DNA of 58,765 bases from an uncultured Treponema sp. (GTDB taxonomy: Bacteria > Spirochaetota > Spirochaetia > Treponematales > Treponemataceae), in the NCBI GenBank assembly GCA_937877515.1, contig CALFIX010000002.1:1-58765 (forward strand), read 5' to 3'. Position 1 is the stretch's first letter. Each line of letters opens with the position of its first letter. Positions 1 through 7,358 of this stretch are shown in pieces. Position numbers and translations under genes: made by a program. The notes beneath the pieces are model-generated. The model made no database searches and was not told where the DNA came from. It worked only from the letters and a program-made list of their open reading frames with translations.

Positions 1-54
1 TAGTCAAAATAAAAATGTGTAGAGCTTTCTCTATACGTTCCAAAGGAGAAAATT

Positions 55-216
55 ATGTCAGTAGAAGAACTCGTTAGTCAAATAAAATCAAATGCATCTC
101 TTGCACAGGAATTTGAAAATGCAACTGACAGCGGAACAATTGCAGACTTTTTAAAATCTAAAGGATGTTCTGCAACAGAAGAAGAATTTACTTCTTACAT
201 TGCAGACCACAGTTAA
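55..216 (+). CDS. Nif11-like small protein
   Basis: A 53-residue protein starting at ATG 55 behind a clear AAGGAG site at 43-48. The pattern of a first helix (SVEELVSQIKSN), an A-x-D turn, a second helix and a final G-x-S-A-T-E-E-E-F segment matches the Nif11-like leader fold known from RiPP precursors. There is no Gly-Gly cleavage site and no Cys/Ser/Thr-rich core; the only Cys is C38 and the chain ends at the point where a leader would normally end. It is therefore either a stand-alone Nif11 domain or a leader-like carrier without a core. The stop codon lies inside the next gene's first codons, so the two are probably translationally coupled to the YkgJ-type protein. Family assignment is by pattern only. 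Confidence 0.7.
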   Translation: MSVEELVSQIKSNASLAQEFENATDSGTIADFLKSKGCSATEEEFTSYIADHS

Positions 217-673
217 TATTATTGTGAATGAAAAAGAATTTTTAGAAAATGGACTTCACTTTAGTTGTACACAATGTGCAAAATGTTGTTGTGGGACACC
301 TGGAGTTGTTTTTTTAGAAAAGCATGAATTAAAAGCTCTTGCCAAACACGAAGAACTTACTGAAGAACAATTTATAAAAGTCTTTTGCCGTTGGATAGAA
401 TTGGATGACGGCTCTAAGCTGTTAAGCTTACGAGAAAACTCTAAATTTGAATGTATTTTTTGGAAAGAAAACGCAGGCTGCTCAGTATACCCTCTTAGAC
501 CAGTACAATGCAGAACCTACCCTTTTTGGTCTAATGTGCTAAAAGACGAAGAAAGCTGGAATAAAGAAAAAGAACGTTGTCCAGGAATAAACGAGGGCGA
601 ACTCTTTACAAAGGAAAAAATCTTAGAAGATTTACACTCCTACGAAAGCAGAAACATTATATCGGAACACTAA
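200..673 (+). CDS. YkgJ-family cysteine-cluster protein
   Basis: A 157-residue cytoplasmic protein of the YkgJ (CxxCxxCC) zinc/iron-chelating family, often described as a putative Fe-S or zinc binding protein of unknown reaction. Visible ligands are C23, C26, C29, C30 and C31, then C85, C94 and C104; the last sits in the family signature Y-P-L-R-P-x-Q-C-R-x-Y-P-F. The start used is TTG 200, which overlaps the Nif11-like gene by 17 bases; GTG 224 is an alternative. Neither has a good ribosome site, which fits translational coupling. The 3' end overlaps the convergent histidine kinase gene by 17 bases with no terminator between. YkgJ proteins sit beside small leader-like peptides in other anaerobes, which suggests a peptide-maturation or metal role, but this is inference. 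Confidence 0.8.
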   Translation: MQTTVNIIVNEKEFLENGLHFSCTQCAKCCCGTPGVVFLEKHELKALAKHEELTEEQFIKVFCRWIELDDGSKLLSLRENSKFECIFWKENAGCSVYPLRPVQCRTYPFWSNVLKDEESWNKEKERCPGINEGELFTKEKILEDLHSYESRNIISEH

Positions 674-2093
674 AGCTAATACATGTACCTTTACCGGGCT
701 CACTATTTATTCTAAGACCGTCGGTGTCCTTTCCATAATAAAGAAAAAGTCTTTTGTTTACGTTATAAAGTCCATAAACAGAGGTTAAGCTTTCTGTAGC
801 TCCTGTGTCTTTTAAAAGTTCTTCTCTAACTTGCCTTAAACGTTCTTCTGTAAAACCCGCTCCGTCATCTATTACAGAGAAAATCATCTTTGTATGGGCT
901 TCATTTGCATAATCTGCTTTTACTTTTATATGGCCTCTACCTCTTTTATTTTTTATTCCATGGTAAATTGCATTTTCTACAAGGGGCTGCAAAATTAACT
1001 TTAGCATTTTAAAAGAATTCAGTTCTGCATTAGCTTCTATTTCATAATTTAAAATATCAGCATAACGTATTTTTTGAATTGTAAGATAATTTTGTACATG
1101 TTCAAGTTCTTGCTGCACCGTTATCCATTCATGACCTCTACTTAAAGATATTCGCAAAAATTCACTGAATGCACGCGTTACTCTTATAACATCTTCTGTT
1201 TCGCCTTCTTCTGCAAGCCAAATTATTGTGTCAAAAGTGTTGTATAAAAAGTGCGGTGTTATTTGAGCTTGTAGAGCTTTCATCTCGGCTTTTTGAACAT
1301 TTTTCTCTTCTTCTATATTTTCCTGAATAAGTACATTTATACGCTCTGCCATTGTGTTTAAGTTTTGACTTAATTGCTTAAGCTCATAAACATCTGTCGT
1401 AGGAACCCGTGCACTAAGGTCTCCAGATGCAATTTGTGTAGAAAGAGATTCCATCTGCGATATTGGTTTATGAATTGTATTCATTAAAGAACGAAGATTG
1501 TGCAAAGAAAGAGTAAAAACTACAGCTACAAGAATTATTATAAGGACAATAAAGACTACCATGGATTTTTTTATTGCAGCATTAGTAATAGATGCAGTTT
1601 CAATTTCAAATACGATAAAATCGTTTAAAATATCAGAAAGTAAAGAGGCAATACTTCTAATTTCATCTAAGGCAATTTCATTATTAAAAACACTTTCACC
1701 GTTTTTTATATTTTCTCCAAGACGATCAACATTTTTTTCTAAAGTAAGGCAAGCTCTTGATGCAACTTCTAATTTTTGTTTTCCTCTTCGGTCTAATGTA
1801 TTTTGCATCATTTCTTGTATACCAGAATTAATTTGCGAAATTAAATTATATTGCAAACCTTCCTCAAATTTTTTTCTTCCTGAAACAATATTCCAAAGCT
1901 CTCCTGTAATTTCATTTTTTGCAATCTGACTTATTTTATTCGCATAGCTAACATTTGAAATTATTCTGTCATAACGATTTGTATTATTCATTAAAATAAA
2001 GAGCGAAACCAAAGAAGGAACAAACATTATTGCAATAACAATTATGTAAAATCTGCTTAAACGACCAAAAATGCTATTTGTATTAGATTTCAT
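657..2093 (-). CDS. LytS/YesM-type sensor histidine kinase
   Basis: A 478-residue membrane kinase. Order: transmembrane helix near residues 15-36, an extracytoplasmic helical segment to about 175, a second membrane helix near 176-198, a HAMP domain to about 260, a His_kinase domain (PF06580 type) with the phospho-acceptor in I-T-P-H-F-L-Y-N near residue 280, then a HATPase with N-box L-V-E-N-A-I-Y-H-G, G1 D-D-G-A-G-F and G2 G-K-G-T. I chose ATG 2093 because it overlaps the upstream TGA (TGATG) and has GAGG at the right distance; a TTG three bases upstream is less likely. It follows a sugar-type binding lipoprotein in the same operon, so the pair resembles binding-protein-plus-LytS sensing units such as XylFII-LytS. 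No response regulator gene is in the window. Confidence 0.88.
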   Translation of the reverse strand: MKSNTNSIFGRLSRFYIIVIAIMFVPSLVSLFILMNNTNRYDRIISNVSYANKISQIAKNEITGELWNIVSGRKKFEEGLQYNLISQINSGIQEMMQNTLDRRGKQKLEVASRACLTLEKNVDRLGENIKNGESVFNNEIALDEIRSIASLLSDILNDFIVFEIETASITNAAIKKSMVVFIVLIIILVAVVFTLSLHNLRSLMNTIHKPISQMESLSTQIASGDLSARVPTTDVYELKQLSQNLNTMAERINVLIQENIEEEKNVQKAEMKALQAQITPHFLYNTFDTIIWLAEEGETEDVIRVTRAFSEFLRISLSRGHEWITVQQELEHVQNYLTIQKIRYADILNYEIEANAELNSFKMLKLILQPLVENAIYHGIKNKRGRGHIKVKADYANEAHTKMIFSVIDDGAGFTEERLRQVREELLKDTGATESLTSVYGLYNVNKRLFLYYGKDTDGLRINSEPGKGTCISFSVPI

Positions 2094-3118
2094 CAATAAC
2101 CTCGTGGTGCCATAAAATACAAATCATCTTGCTCTGTAAAAATTCCTTCCTGTACATAGGTTGCTTCCGGAATAGTATTTTTATTTGCAACATTCTTTAC
2201 TAAAAACATTAATGTCTTACCAATGTCTGGATTACATTCTACAACGCAATTTACCTTACCTTCTTTTAATGCATTTATACATTCCTGCTCACCATCTATA
2301 CTAACAATGCAAACGTCTTTTCCTGGTGCAATGGAATTTTTTTCTAATGCTTCTAAAATGCCAAGCGTCATTCCGTCATTATGCGAAAAAATTATGTCTA
2401 CATTCTGACCATACATTTTTAGCGCACCATTTTTTTCTATAATTTGTTCTACAATTTCTTTACCACGTGAGCGCAGAAAATCACCTGATTCTTTATAAAT
2501 AATTGTAAACCGTTTATCTTCTGCAATTTTTTCATGAAAAGCCTGTGACCGTTCCTTTGCCACAGAAGAATTTTCTGTACCACTTATTTCCAATATATTC
2601 AATTTTTGTTTTGAAAGAGCATATTTTGAAAGTAAAAAATCTGCCGCCTTTTTGCCTTCGTCATAAGCATTTTCGCCTATAAAACCAGCATATAAACTTT
2701 TATCTTTTGTACGAATTTTTCTATCTACAACTATTACGGGAATATTTGCTTCTTTTGCTTCTCTTAAAACATTATCCCATCCATCTTCTACAATCGGAAC
2801 AAATGCAATTACATCTACTCTATAAACTATAAAGGAACGAATTGCTTTTATTTGATTTGCCTGCTTTTGCTGAGCGTCTTCCATTATAATCTGAATTCCG
2901 GCATCCTGAGCGGCTTGCATAATGCACTGTGTATTGTAAGTACGCCAGGAACTTTCCGTTCCTATCTGCGAAAATCCAAGAATTAAATGCATTCCATCAC
3001 GTTCACTGTCTATATCTAAAGAGGTTCTTTTAAGTATGCTGTTTTTTTTTGTACATGAGACAAATAAAAACAGAATTAAGCTAAAAGCAAAAAATTTATA
3101 AATTGTTTTTTTCATCAT
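2093..3118 (-). CDS. Periplasmic sugar-binding-type lipoprotein
   Basis: A 341-residue lipoprotein of the RbsB-like type 1 periplasmic binding fold (Peripla_BP_4). The signal peptide ends in L-F-V-S-C with C22 as the lipidated residue. Family features are G-F-S-Q-I-G-T-E near the mature N-terminus (typical of the YtfQ/galactofuranose-like branch), V-D-V-I-A-F-V-P, I-F-S-H-N-D-G-M-T-L-G and I-V-S-I-D-G. No permease or ATPase gene is adjacent; the only partner is the histidine kinase that starts on its stop codon. It is therefore more likely a ligand sensor for that kinase than a transport component. Start is ATG 3118 or the directly following ATG 3115; a TATAAT lies 4 or 7 bases upstream respectively. 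Confidence 0.85.
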   Translation of the reverse strand: MMKKTIYKFFAFSLILFLFVSCTKKNSILKRTSLDIDSERDGMHLILGFSQIGTESSWRTYNTQCIMQAAQDAGIQIIMEDAQQKQANQIKAIRSFIVYRVDVIAFVPIVEDGWDNVLREAKEANIPVIVVDRKIRTKDKSLYAGFIGENAYDEGKKAADFLLSKYALSKQKLNILEISGTENSSVAKERSQAFHEKIAEDKRFTIIYKESGDFLRSRGKEIVEQIIEKNGALKMYGQNVDIIFSHNDGMTLGILEALEKNSIAPGKDVCIVSIDGEQECINALKEGKVNCVVECNPDIGKTLMFLVKNVANKNTIPEATYVQEGIFTEQDDLYFMAPRGY

Positions 3119-3122
3119 AAAA

Positions 3123-3128
3123 ATTATA
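3123..3128 (-). promoter_or_regulatory. -10 box TATAAT of the binding-protein/kinase operon
   Basis: TATAAT on the minus strand ends 4 bases before ATG 3118 and 7 before ATG 3115, so transcription would begin at or inside the start codons. No Shine-Dalgarno sequence fits between them. The -35 region is weak (TACAAA at the 17-base distance). Confidence 0.5.
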
Positions 3129-3137
3129 ACACGTTTA

Positions 3138-3166
3138 TAGAAATTTTTGTACTTTTTATATATAGT
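3138..3166 (+). promoter_or_regulatory. Promoter of the DUF1848 gene, short leader
   Basis: TAGAAA (3138-3143), 17-base spacer, TATAGT (3161-3166), then 6 bases to ATG 3173. No ribosome site is present. It is divergent from the binding-protein promoter inside a 54-base intergenic space. Confidence 0.45.
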
Positions 3167-3172
3167 TACACC

Positions 3173-4111
3173 ATGATTCTAAACACAGGCGGTAGAACAG
3201 ATACAGTTCAATATTTTTCTACATGGCTCTTAAACAGATTCAAAGAAGGCTACGTTTTAAGCAGAAATCCTCTCTTTCCAAATAAAATTACACGCTACGA
3301 GCTTACTCCTAACAAAATTGACTGTGTTGTGTTCTGCTCAAAAAATTATCAACCCATTCTTTCCAGAATACATGAAATAACAGACCACTTTAACACATAT
3401 TTTTTTTACACCATAACAGCCTATGGTAAAGATATAGAACCAAACGTTCCGTCTATAGACCAGAGTATAGACACTCTTATAAAGCTAGAGAAACTTGTCG
3501 GCAAAGAAAAAATCACATGGAGATATGACCCTGTTTTACTAACAAAGCATTACACCATTCAACAGCATCTTATAACTTTTGAACACATGGCAGCTCGGCT
3601 TTCCGGTCACATAAATGAGTGTGTTTTTAGTTTTGTTGAACTATATAAAAAACTGGAATTTAATTTTCCAGAAATGATTTTACTAACAGATGAAGACATG
3701 GAAGATTTAGCCAAGGGCTTAGGCCGGATTGCAAAAAAATACAATATAAGATTAAAAACCTGTGCAACAAATAGGGACTACAGCATGTATGGCATAGAAA
3801 AAAGCGGTTGCATTACGCTTGATATTTTGGGCAAGGCTAATAATATAAAATTTAAAGAATTAAACCACAGAGGAATGAGAAAAGGCTGCCATTGCATTAC
3901 AAGCCATGACATAGGGGCTTACGAAACATGCCCTAACGGCTGCAAATATTGTTATGCAAACACAGACCATAAAAAGGCTTTAGAAAATTATACTTCATGT
4001 AATCAACTTTCTCCGCTATTATGCAGTACTGTAACAGAAGACGATGTTATTCAAAACGGAAATCAAAAAAGTTTTTTGTTTGAAAAAAATCCACAGATTG
4101 AATTGTTTTAA
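3173..4111 (+). CDS. DUF1848 family protein
   Basis: A 312-residue protein of the DUF1848 family, which is thought to be radical-SAM-like because of a conserved Cys cluster but has no proven reaction. Family hallmarks seen: start M-I-L-N-T-G-G-R-T-D-T-V, then V-V-F-C-S-K-N, then Y-T-I-T-A-Y-G-K-D-I-E-P, and near the C-terminus a cluster G-C-H-C-I-T-S-H-D-I-G-A-Y followed by C-P-N-G-C-K-Y-C-Y-A-N. In other genomes these proteins occur near DNA-repair and tRNA-modification genes, but here the downstream neighbour is nadB, 22 bases away, on the same strand. No ribosome site precedes ATG 3173; a -10 box sits 6 bases before it. Confidence 0.85.
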   Translation: MILNTGGRTDTVQYFSTWLLNRFKEGYVLSRNPLFPNKITRYELTPNKIDCVVFCSKNYQPILSRIHEITDHFNTYFFYTITAYGKDIEPNVPSIDQSIDTLIKLEKLVGKEKITWRYDPVLLTKHYTIQQHLITFEHMAARLSGHINECVFSFVELYKKLEFNFPEMILLTDEDMEDLAKGLGRIAKKYNIRLKTCATNRDYSMYGIEKSGCITLDILGKANNIKFKELNHRGMRKGCHCITSHDIGAYETCPNGCKYCYANTDHKKALENYTSCNQLSPLLCSTVTEDDVIQNGNQKSFLFEKNPQIELF

Positions 4112-4126
4112 ATAGAGTGTTAACAT
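4098..4126 (+). promoter_or_regulatory. Possible nadB promoter
   Basis: TTGAAT (4098-4103), 17-base spacer, TG-T-TAACAT extended -10 (4121-4126), then 7 bases to ATG 4134. It lies over the end of the DUF1848 gene. There is no Shine-Dalgarno sequence for nadB, so initiation from this promoter would be nearly leaderless. Confidence 0.35.
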
Positions 4127-4133
4127 TTACACC

Positions 4134-5510
4134 ATGACACCTCAGAAGACAGAAACAAATATAAAAACTGATGTACTTATTGTAGGCTCTGGCGTTGCCG
4201 GACTTTTTTGTGCATTAAATATTCCAGAAGAAAAATCTGTAATGATAATTTCTAAAGGAAAACTGGAAGACACAAATTCTTATCTTGCAAGAGGTGGTAT
4301 AAGCGTTTTAAAGGACGACTTTGATTATCGCTCATTTTACGAAGACACTTTTAAATACGGAAAATTCGATAACAACCCAAAAGCTGTAGACATACTTATA
4401 CGTTCTTCACAAGAAGTAATAGACGACATTTCTATGTACGGAGTAAGCTTCTCTAAAAACTCACTTAATGCTTTAGAGTATACAATAGCTCCTGGCCACA
4501 GTACTCCTCGTATACTTTTCCATGATGACTCTATTGGCGAAGAACTTACCTCTAAACTTATTGCAGAGGTTAGAAGACGCCCAAATATTCAGTTAGAAGA
4601 AAATGTTACAATGCTCGACATACTTGTTGGACAAACACCTGGTAGCGAAGAGCGTTGTTGCGGAATAGTTGCCATTTGCAAGGAAAATTCTCCTCTATAT
4701 TTAAGAAGCATAGAAACCTCTACAGATGGCAGATACATTGTAGACATAGAAGCAGTAGAAGTTGTGTGGGCTTCAGGAGGCTTTGGCGGGCTTTATGAAC
4801 GTTCAACAAACAACCCGACTCTTACAGGAGATGCTTTAGGCATTGCCTTAAAACACAACATTCCAGTACAAAACTTAGACTACATTCAAATTCACCCGAC
4901 AACTTTGTATTCAAGAAAACCTGGACCATCTTTTTTAATTTCAGACACAATACGAAGTGCTGGAGGAGAACTTTTAGACAAATACGGAAAACGTTTTACA
5001 GATGAAAATCTTCCATGTGAGGAACTTACAAAAGCTATTTTTGCACAGATGAAAAAAGATTCTACACCTTATGTAAATCTTTCAATGGCAAAAATAGACA
5101 TACCTGTTATAAAAACACGATTTAGAAAAACTTATGAACGATGCCTGCAAGAGGGAATTGACTGCACTAGAGCTTACATTCCTGTTGTTCCTTCTCAGCA
5201 TTACTGCATCGGTGGTGTATACACAGATTTAAATGGCAGCACATCCATGAAAAGTCTTTATGCTGTTGGAGAATGTGCAAGCACCGCAGTTCATGGCAAG
5301 AACCGTCTTGACGGAAACTCGCTTTTGGAAGCACTGGTATTTTCTAAGAGAGCTGCAAAAAAGATTACAGCAGAATTAGACAGCATTAAAAAGACACCTG
5401 TCAAATTAGACAAAATAGACTACAGCCTTTACCGCGACATTCCTCTTGTACAAGACACTTATCGCTTAAAGACAATGAACGAAATTGACCGCTTAAAACG
5501 CACCCGCTAA
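4134..5510 (+). CDS. nadB: L-aspartate oxidase, short form
   Basis: A 458-residue FAD enzyme of the succinate dehydrogenase/fumarate reductase flavoprotein family, predicted to oxidise L-aspartate to iminoaspartate in NAD synthesis. The N-terminus carries the FAD-binding V-L-I-V-G-S-G-V-A-G-L; later come L-A-R-G-G-I-S, an H-P-T-T-L active-site segment (I-Q-I-H-P-T-T) and the flavin-contacting G-E-C-A-S-T-A-V-H-G-K-N-R-L-D-G-N-S-L. The Arg and His positions of the family active site look intact. The chain is about 80 residues shorter than E. coli NadB and lacks most of the C-terminal helical domain. nadA and nadC are not nearby. Its 3' end overlaps the convergent M15 peptidase gene by 18 bases. 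Confidence 0.87.
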   Translation: MTPQKTETNIKTDVLIVGSGVAGLFCALNIPEEKSVMIISKGKLEDTNSYLARGGISVLKDDFDYRSFYEDTFKYGKFDNNPKAVDILIRSSQEVIDDISMYGVSFSKNSLNALEYTIAPGHSTPRILFHDDSIGEELTSKLIAEVRRRPNIQLEENVTMLDILVGQTPGSEERCCGIVAICKENSPLYLRSIETSTDGRYIVDIEAVEVVWASGGFGGLYERSTNNPTLTGDALGIALKHNIPVQNLDYIQIHPTTLYSRKPGPSFLISDTIRSAGGELLDKYGKRFTDENLPCEELTKAIFAQMKKDSTPYVNLSMAKIDIPVIKTRFRKTYERCLQEGIDCTRAYIPVVPSQHYCIGGVYTDLNGSTSMKSLYAVGECASTAVHGKNRLDGNSLLEALVFSKRAAKKITAELDSIKKTPVKLDKIDYSLYRDIPLVQDTYRLKTMNEIDRLKRTR

Positions 5511-6413
5511 TTTACGAGAATAAGCAGTTAATTCCGGGTGGTATTCAAAGTGCATGTTATCAAAAATAATCCACTTACCGCCCCAAATAAAACCACAGTC
5601 CTCAAAAGCCTCTATTACTTTTAAAGGCGGCATCCATCTTTGGCTTAAAGGAGTTAACATCCAGCCGTCCGGGTTAATGTCTTTTGTCCAGCTCCAAAAA
5701 ATTGCCTTACCGCCAAGTCGCTTTGGTAAAACATCTAAAGCAATACCTAGACTATGAAAAGATTTTCTATTTGTTCCACTTATTATTCGCCAGTAATATG
5801 CATCTGTAGATTTTATTCCTTCTACAAAGTTTTTTACTTCTGCATCAGTTTCAGAAAGCTCAAAAATTTTTTTCTCGACTTTTTTTAGCTCGGGAACAAT
5901 TCTCTCGTGAACAGTTGTATTGTGACCTAAAAATGTTGTGCGCGAAAGATGACTTTCCAGACTGCCACGAGTGTTAGAATCATAAAAAGCATCAAAAAAA
6001 AACATTGGAGTGCCCGCACCATTCTTTCTGTTTTCTGTTGAACCAAAATTCTTTACGCGTTCTATTTCTTCTTCAGTAAAGTCTGACGGCTCTTTTAATT
6101 TAAGCGGATAAGAATACAAAAGCGGCCAATATTTTTCTTTATTGGTAATTTCTTCTTTTGGTAAAAGTGAAGAATTCTGCCAGTACAAATTATATTTTTT
6201 ACCATAAGAGTTAAAACTTAAAAGCCAGTCATCAATATTTTCATCATAAGAAATTTCAAAACTTATACTTGGATAACAGTTTATAAAAAGAATTAAATCT
6301 TCTGGAGGTAATTTAACATCTATTTGCTTTTCCTTTGCTTTTTGTGCCGTACATGGCTCTACAAAAAACAAGATAATTATAAAAAATATTAAGCATTTCT
6401 TTACGCTTTTCAT
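5493..6413 (-). CDS. M15-family D,D-carboxypeptidase-like exported protein
   Basis: A 306-residue protein with a hydrophobic signal segment (residues 6-22, probably cleaved after Cys-Thr-Ala). The C-terminal third carries the zinc-peptidase signature of family M15: S-F-H-S-L-G-I-A-L-D-V (HxxGxAxD), a W-G-G-K-W loop and N-M-H-F-E-Y-H-P-E with the second His ligand. This predicts a periplasmic peptidase acting on peptidoglycan peptides. The N-terminal 180 residues match nothing I recognise. Its promoter has TAGAAT 6 bases upstream of ATG, with no ribosome site. It ends inside the convergent nadB coding region. Confidence 0.82.
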   Translation of the reverse strand: MKSVKKCLIFFIIILFFVEPCTAQKAKEKQIDVKLPPEDLILFINCYPSISFEISYDENIDDWLLSFNSYGKKYNLYWQNSSLLPKEEITNKEKYWPLLYSYPLKLKEPSDFTEEEIERVKNFGSTENRKNGAGTPMFFFDAFYDSNTRGSLESHLSRTTFLGHNTTVHERIVPELKKVEKKIFELSETDAEVKNFVEGIKSTDAYYWRIISGTNRKSFHSLGIALDVLPKRLGGKAIFWSWTKDINPDGWMLTPLSQRWMPPLKVIEAFEDCGFIWGGKWIIFDNMHFEYHPELTAYSRKLAGAF

Positions 6414-6419
6414 AATTAT

Positions 6420-6448
6420 ATTCTAACAAATTAAAGCTTATTTTTAAA
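6420..6448 (-). promoter_or_regulatory. Leaderless-type promoter of the M15 peptidase gene
   Basis: TTTAAA, 17-base spacer, TAGAAT (6425-6420), then 6 bases to the ATG at 6413. A second overlapping TATAAT lies one base before the ATG. No Shine-Dalgarno sequence is present. Confidence 0.45.
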
Positions 6449-6531
6449 GAATACTGCTTAGAAAGAAAATTTATCAGCTTTACAAAATGAGAATTATTTT
6501 CATATTGACATTTCTTTTTGAATTCATTAAT

Positions 6532-6548
6532 TTGATAACCGTTATCAA
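6532..6548 (+). promoter_or_regulatory. Fur/Zur-type operator palindrome
   Basis: Perfect inverted repeat TTGATAAC-C-GTTATCAA, 8-1-8. The inner part fits the 7-1-7 pattern typical of Fur-family boxes (TGATAAY-n-RTTATCA). It overlaps the expected -10/+1 region of a promoter whose -35 is TTGACA at 6505-6510, 16 bases ahead of the fur-like start at 6564. This predicts autoregulation of the zinc operon by its own first gene. Confidence 0.75.
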
Positions 6549-6563
6549 TTTTGGGAGAATAAT

Positions 6564-6995
6564 TTGGCCTTAAAATCTGCATACAAAACACATCAGCAGG
6601 ACTTACTTTTAAGCTACCTTTCCAAAACAAATGGAAAACATTTTACTGCAGAAGATGTAAGAAATCATTTTGAAAAAAAGGGAATCTCAATAGGCTGTGC
6701 AACAATTTACCGCCAGTTAGAAAAATTTGTAGGTCAAGGCAAAGTTTTAAAATTCTTTATTGATGAACATTCTGCCGCATGCTTTGAATACATAGGCGAA
6801 GACTCAAATAATTCTAAAGAACAGCATTTTCATCTTAAGTGTGAAAAATGTGGAAGACTTTCTCATTTAGAATGTGAAGAACTTGTTCAGCTAAAAGAAC
6901 ACCTGACCGACGAACATGGTTTTATTCTTAATCCATGCAGAACTGTTTTTTATGGTCTCTGCAGCGAATGTGCAAAAGAAAAAAATGCAAAATAA
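6564..6995 (+). CDS. Fur-family metal regulator, probably Zur
   Basis: A 143-residue Fur-family repressor. Winged-helix domain at about residues 8-75 with the recognition helix G-C-A-T-I-Y-R-Q-L; dimer and metal domain at 80-140. Structural zinc cysteines are present as C93xxC96 and C133xxC136; H88, H90 and H101 are candidates for the sensing site. The start is TTG 6564, supported by GGGAG at 6553-6557 and the position of the operator just upstream. Being first in an operon with znuA, znuC and znuB makes a zinc-sensing role (Zur) most likely; Fur or PerR remain possible from sequence alone. Its last 11 bases overlap the next small gene. Confidence 0.88.
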   Translation: MALKSAYKTHQQDLLLSYLSKTNGKHFTAEDVRNHFEKKGISIGCATIYRQLEKFVGQGKVLKFFIDEHSAACFEYIGEDSNNSKEQHFHLKCEKCGRLSHLECEELVQLKEHLTDEHGFILNPCRTVFYGLCSECAKEKNAK

Positions 6996-7281
6996 AAAAA
7001 TACGCCGACTGACCTTAGCAATTTTACTTTACGTTCTCATAGGATTTTTATCGCTCCTAACATTTGAAACATTCCATATACATCATGACTGTTTTGGAGA
7101 AACCTGTCCAATATGCTTTTTAATGAAAGTTGTAAAAGCAGAGCTAACCTCTTTTATAAAAATTGCATTTATTTCAACAGTATTTGTAAATGCATTAACT
7201 ATTTTGCTGTCAGATAAAATAACATTATCGTTTATAAAAAGCATAACACCTGTTTCTCAAAAAGTGCGGATAAACGATTAA
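6985..7281 (+). CDS. Small His/Cys-motif membrane protein of the zinc operon
   Basis: A 98-residue membrane protein with ATG 6985 inside the end of the fur-like gene. It has an N-terminal membrane helix (about 9-28), then a short loop rich in possible metal ligands: F-H-I-H-H-D-C-F-G-E-T-C-P-I-C with H31, H33, H34, C36, C41 and C44, then a second membrane helix around 56-76 and a polar tail. I do not recognise a named family. The loop would face the periplasm or cytoplasm depending on topology; with basic residues 4-8 at the start, the loop is more likely outside. Its position between the regulator and znuA suggests a zinc-handling or sensing accessory, which is inference. Confidence 0.7.
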   Translation: MQNKKIRRLTLAILLYVLIGFLSLLTFETFHIHHDCFGETCPICFLMKVVKAELTSFIKIAFISTVFVNALTILLSDKITLSFIKSITPVSQKVRIND

Positions 7282-7285
7282 GCTA

Positions 7286-7291
7286 TATAAT
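7286..7291 (+). promoter_or_regulatory. -10 box upstream of znuA
   Basis: TATAAT 67 bases before the znuA start. The -35 region is poor (AGTGCG at 17 bases). No second Fur-type palindrome is visible here, so this could be a minor internal promoter or a chance match. Confidence 0.25.
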
Positions 7292-7358
7292 TCTTTACAT
7301 AGTAATTTGCATCCAGAACAAATAACACAGATGCACAATTTTTTTTAGAGGACTAATT

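Noticed and set aside
19..32. Hairpin TAGAG-CTTT-CTCTA before the Nif11-like gene
   Set aside because: Only five base pairs and no T-tail; not enough to call a terminator or regulator.
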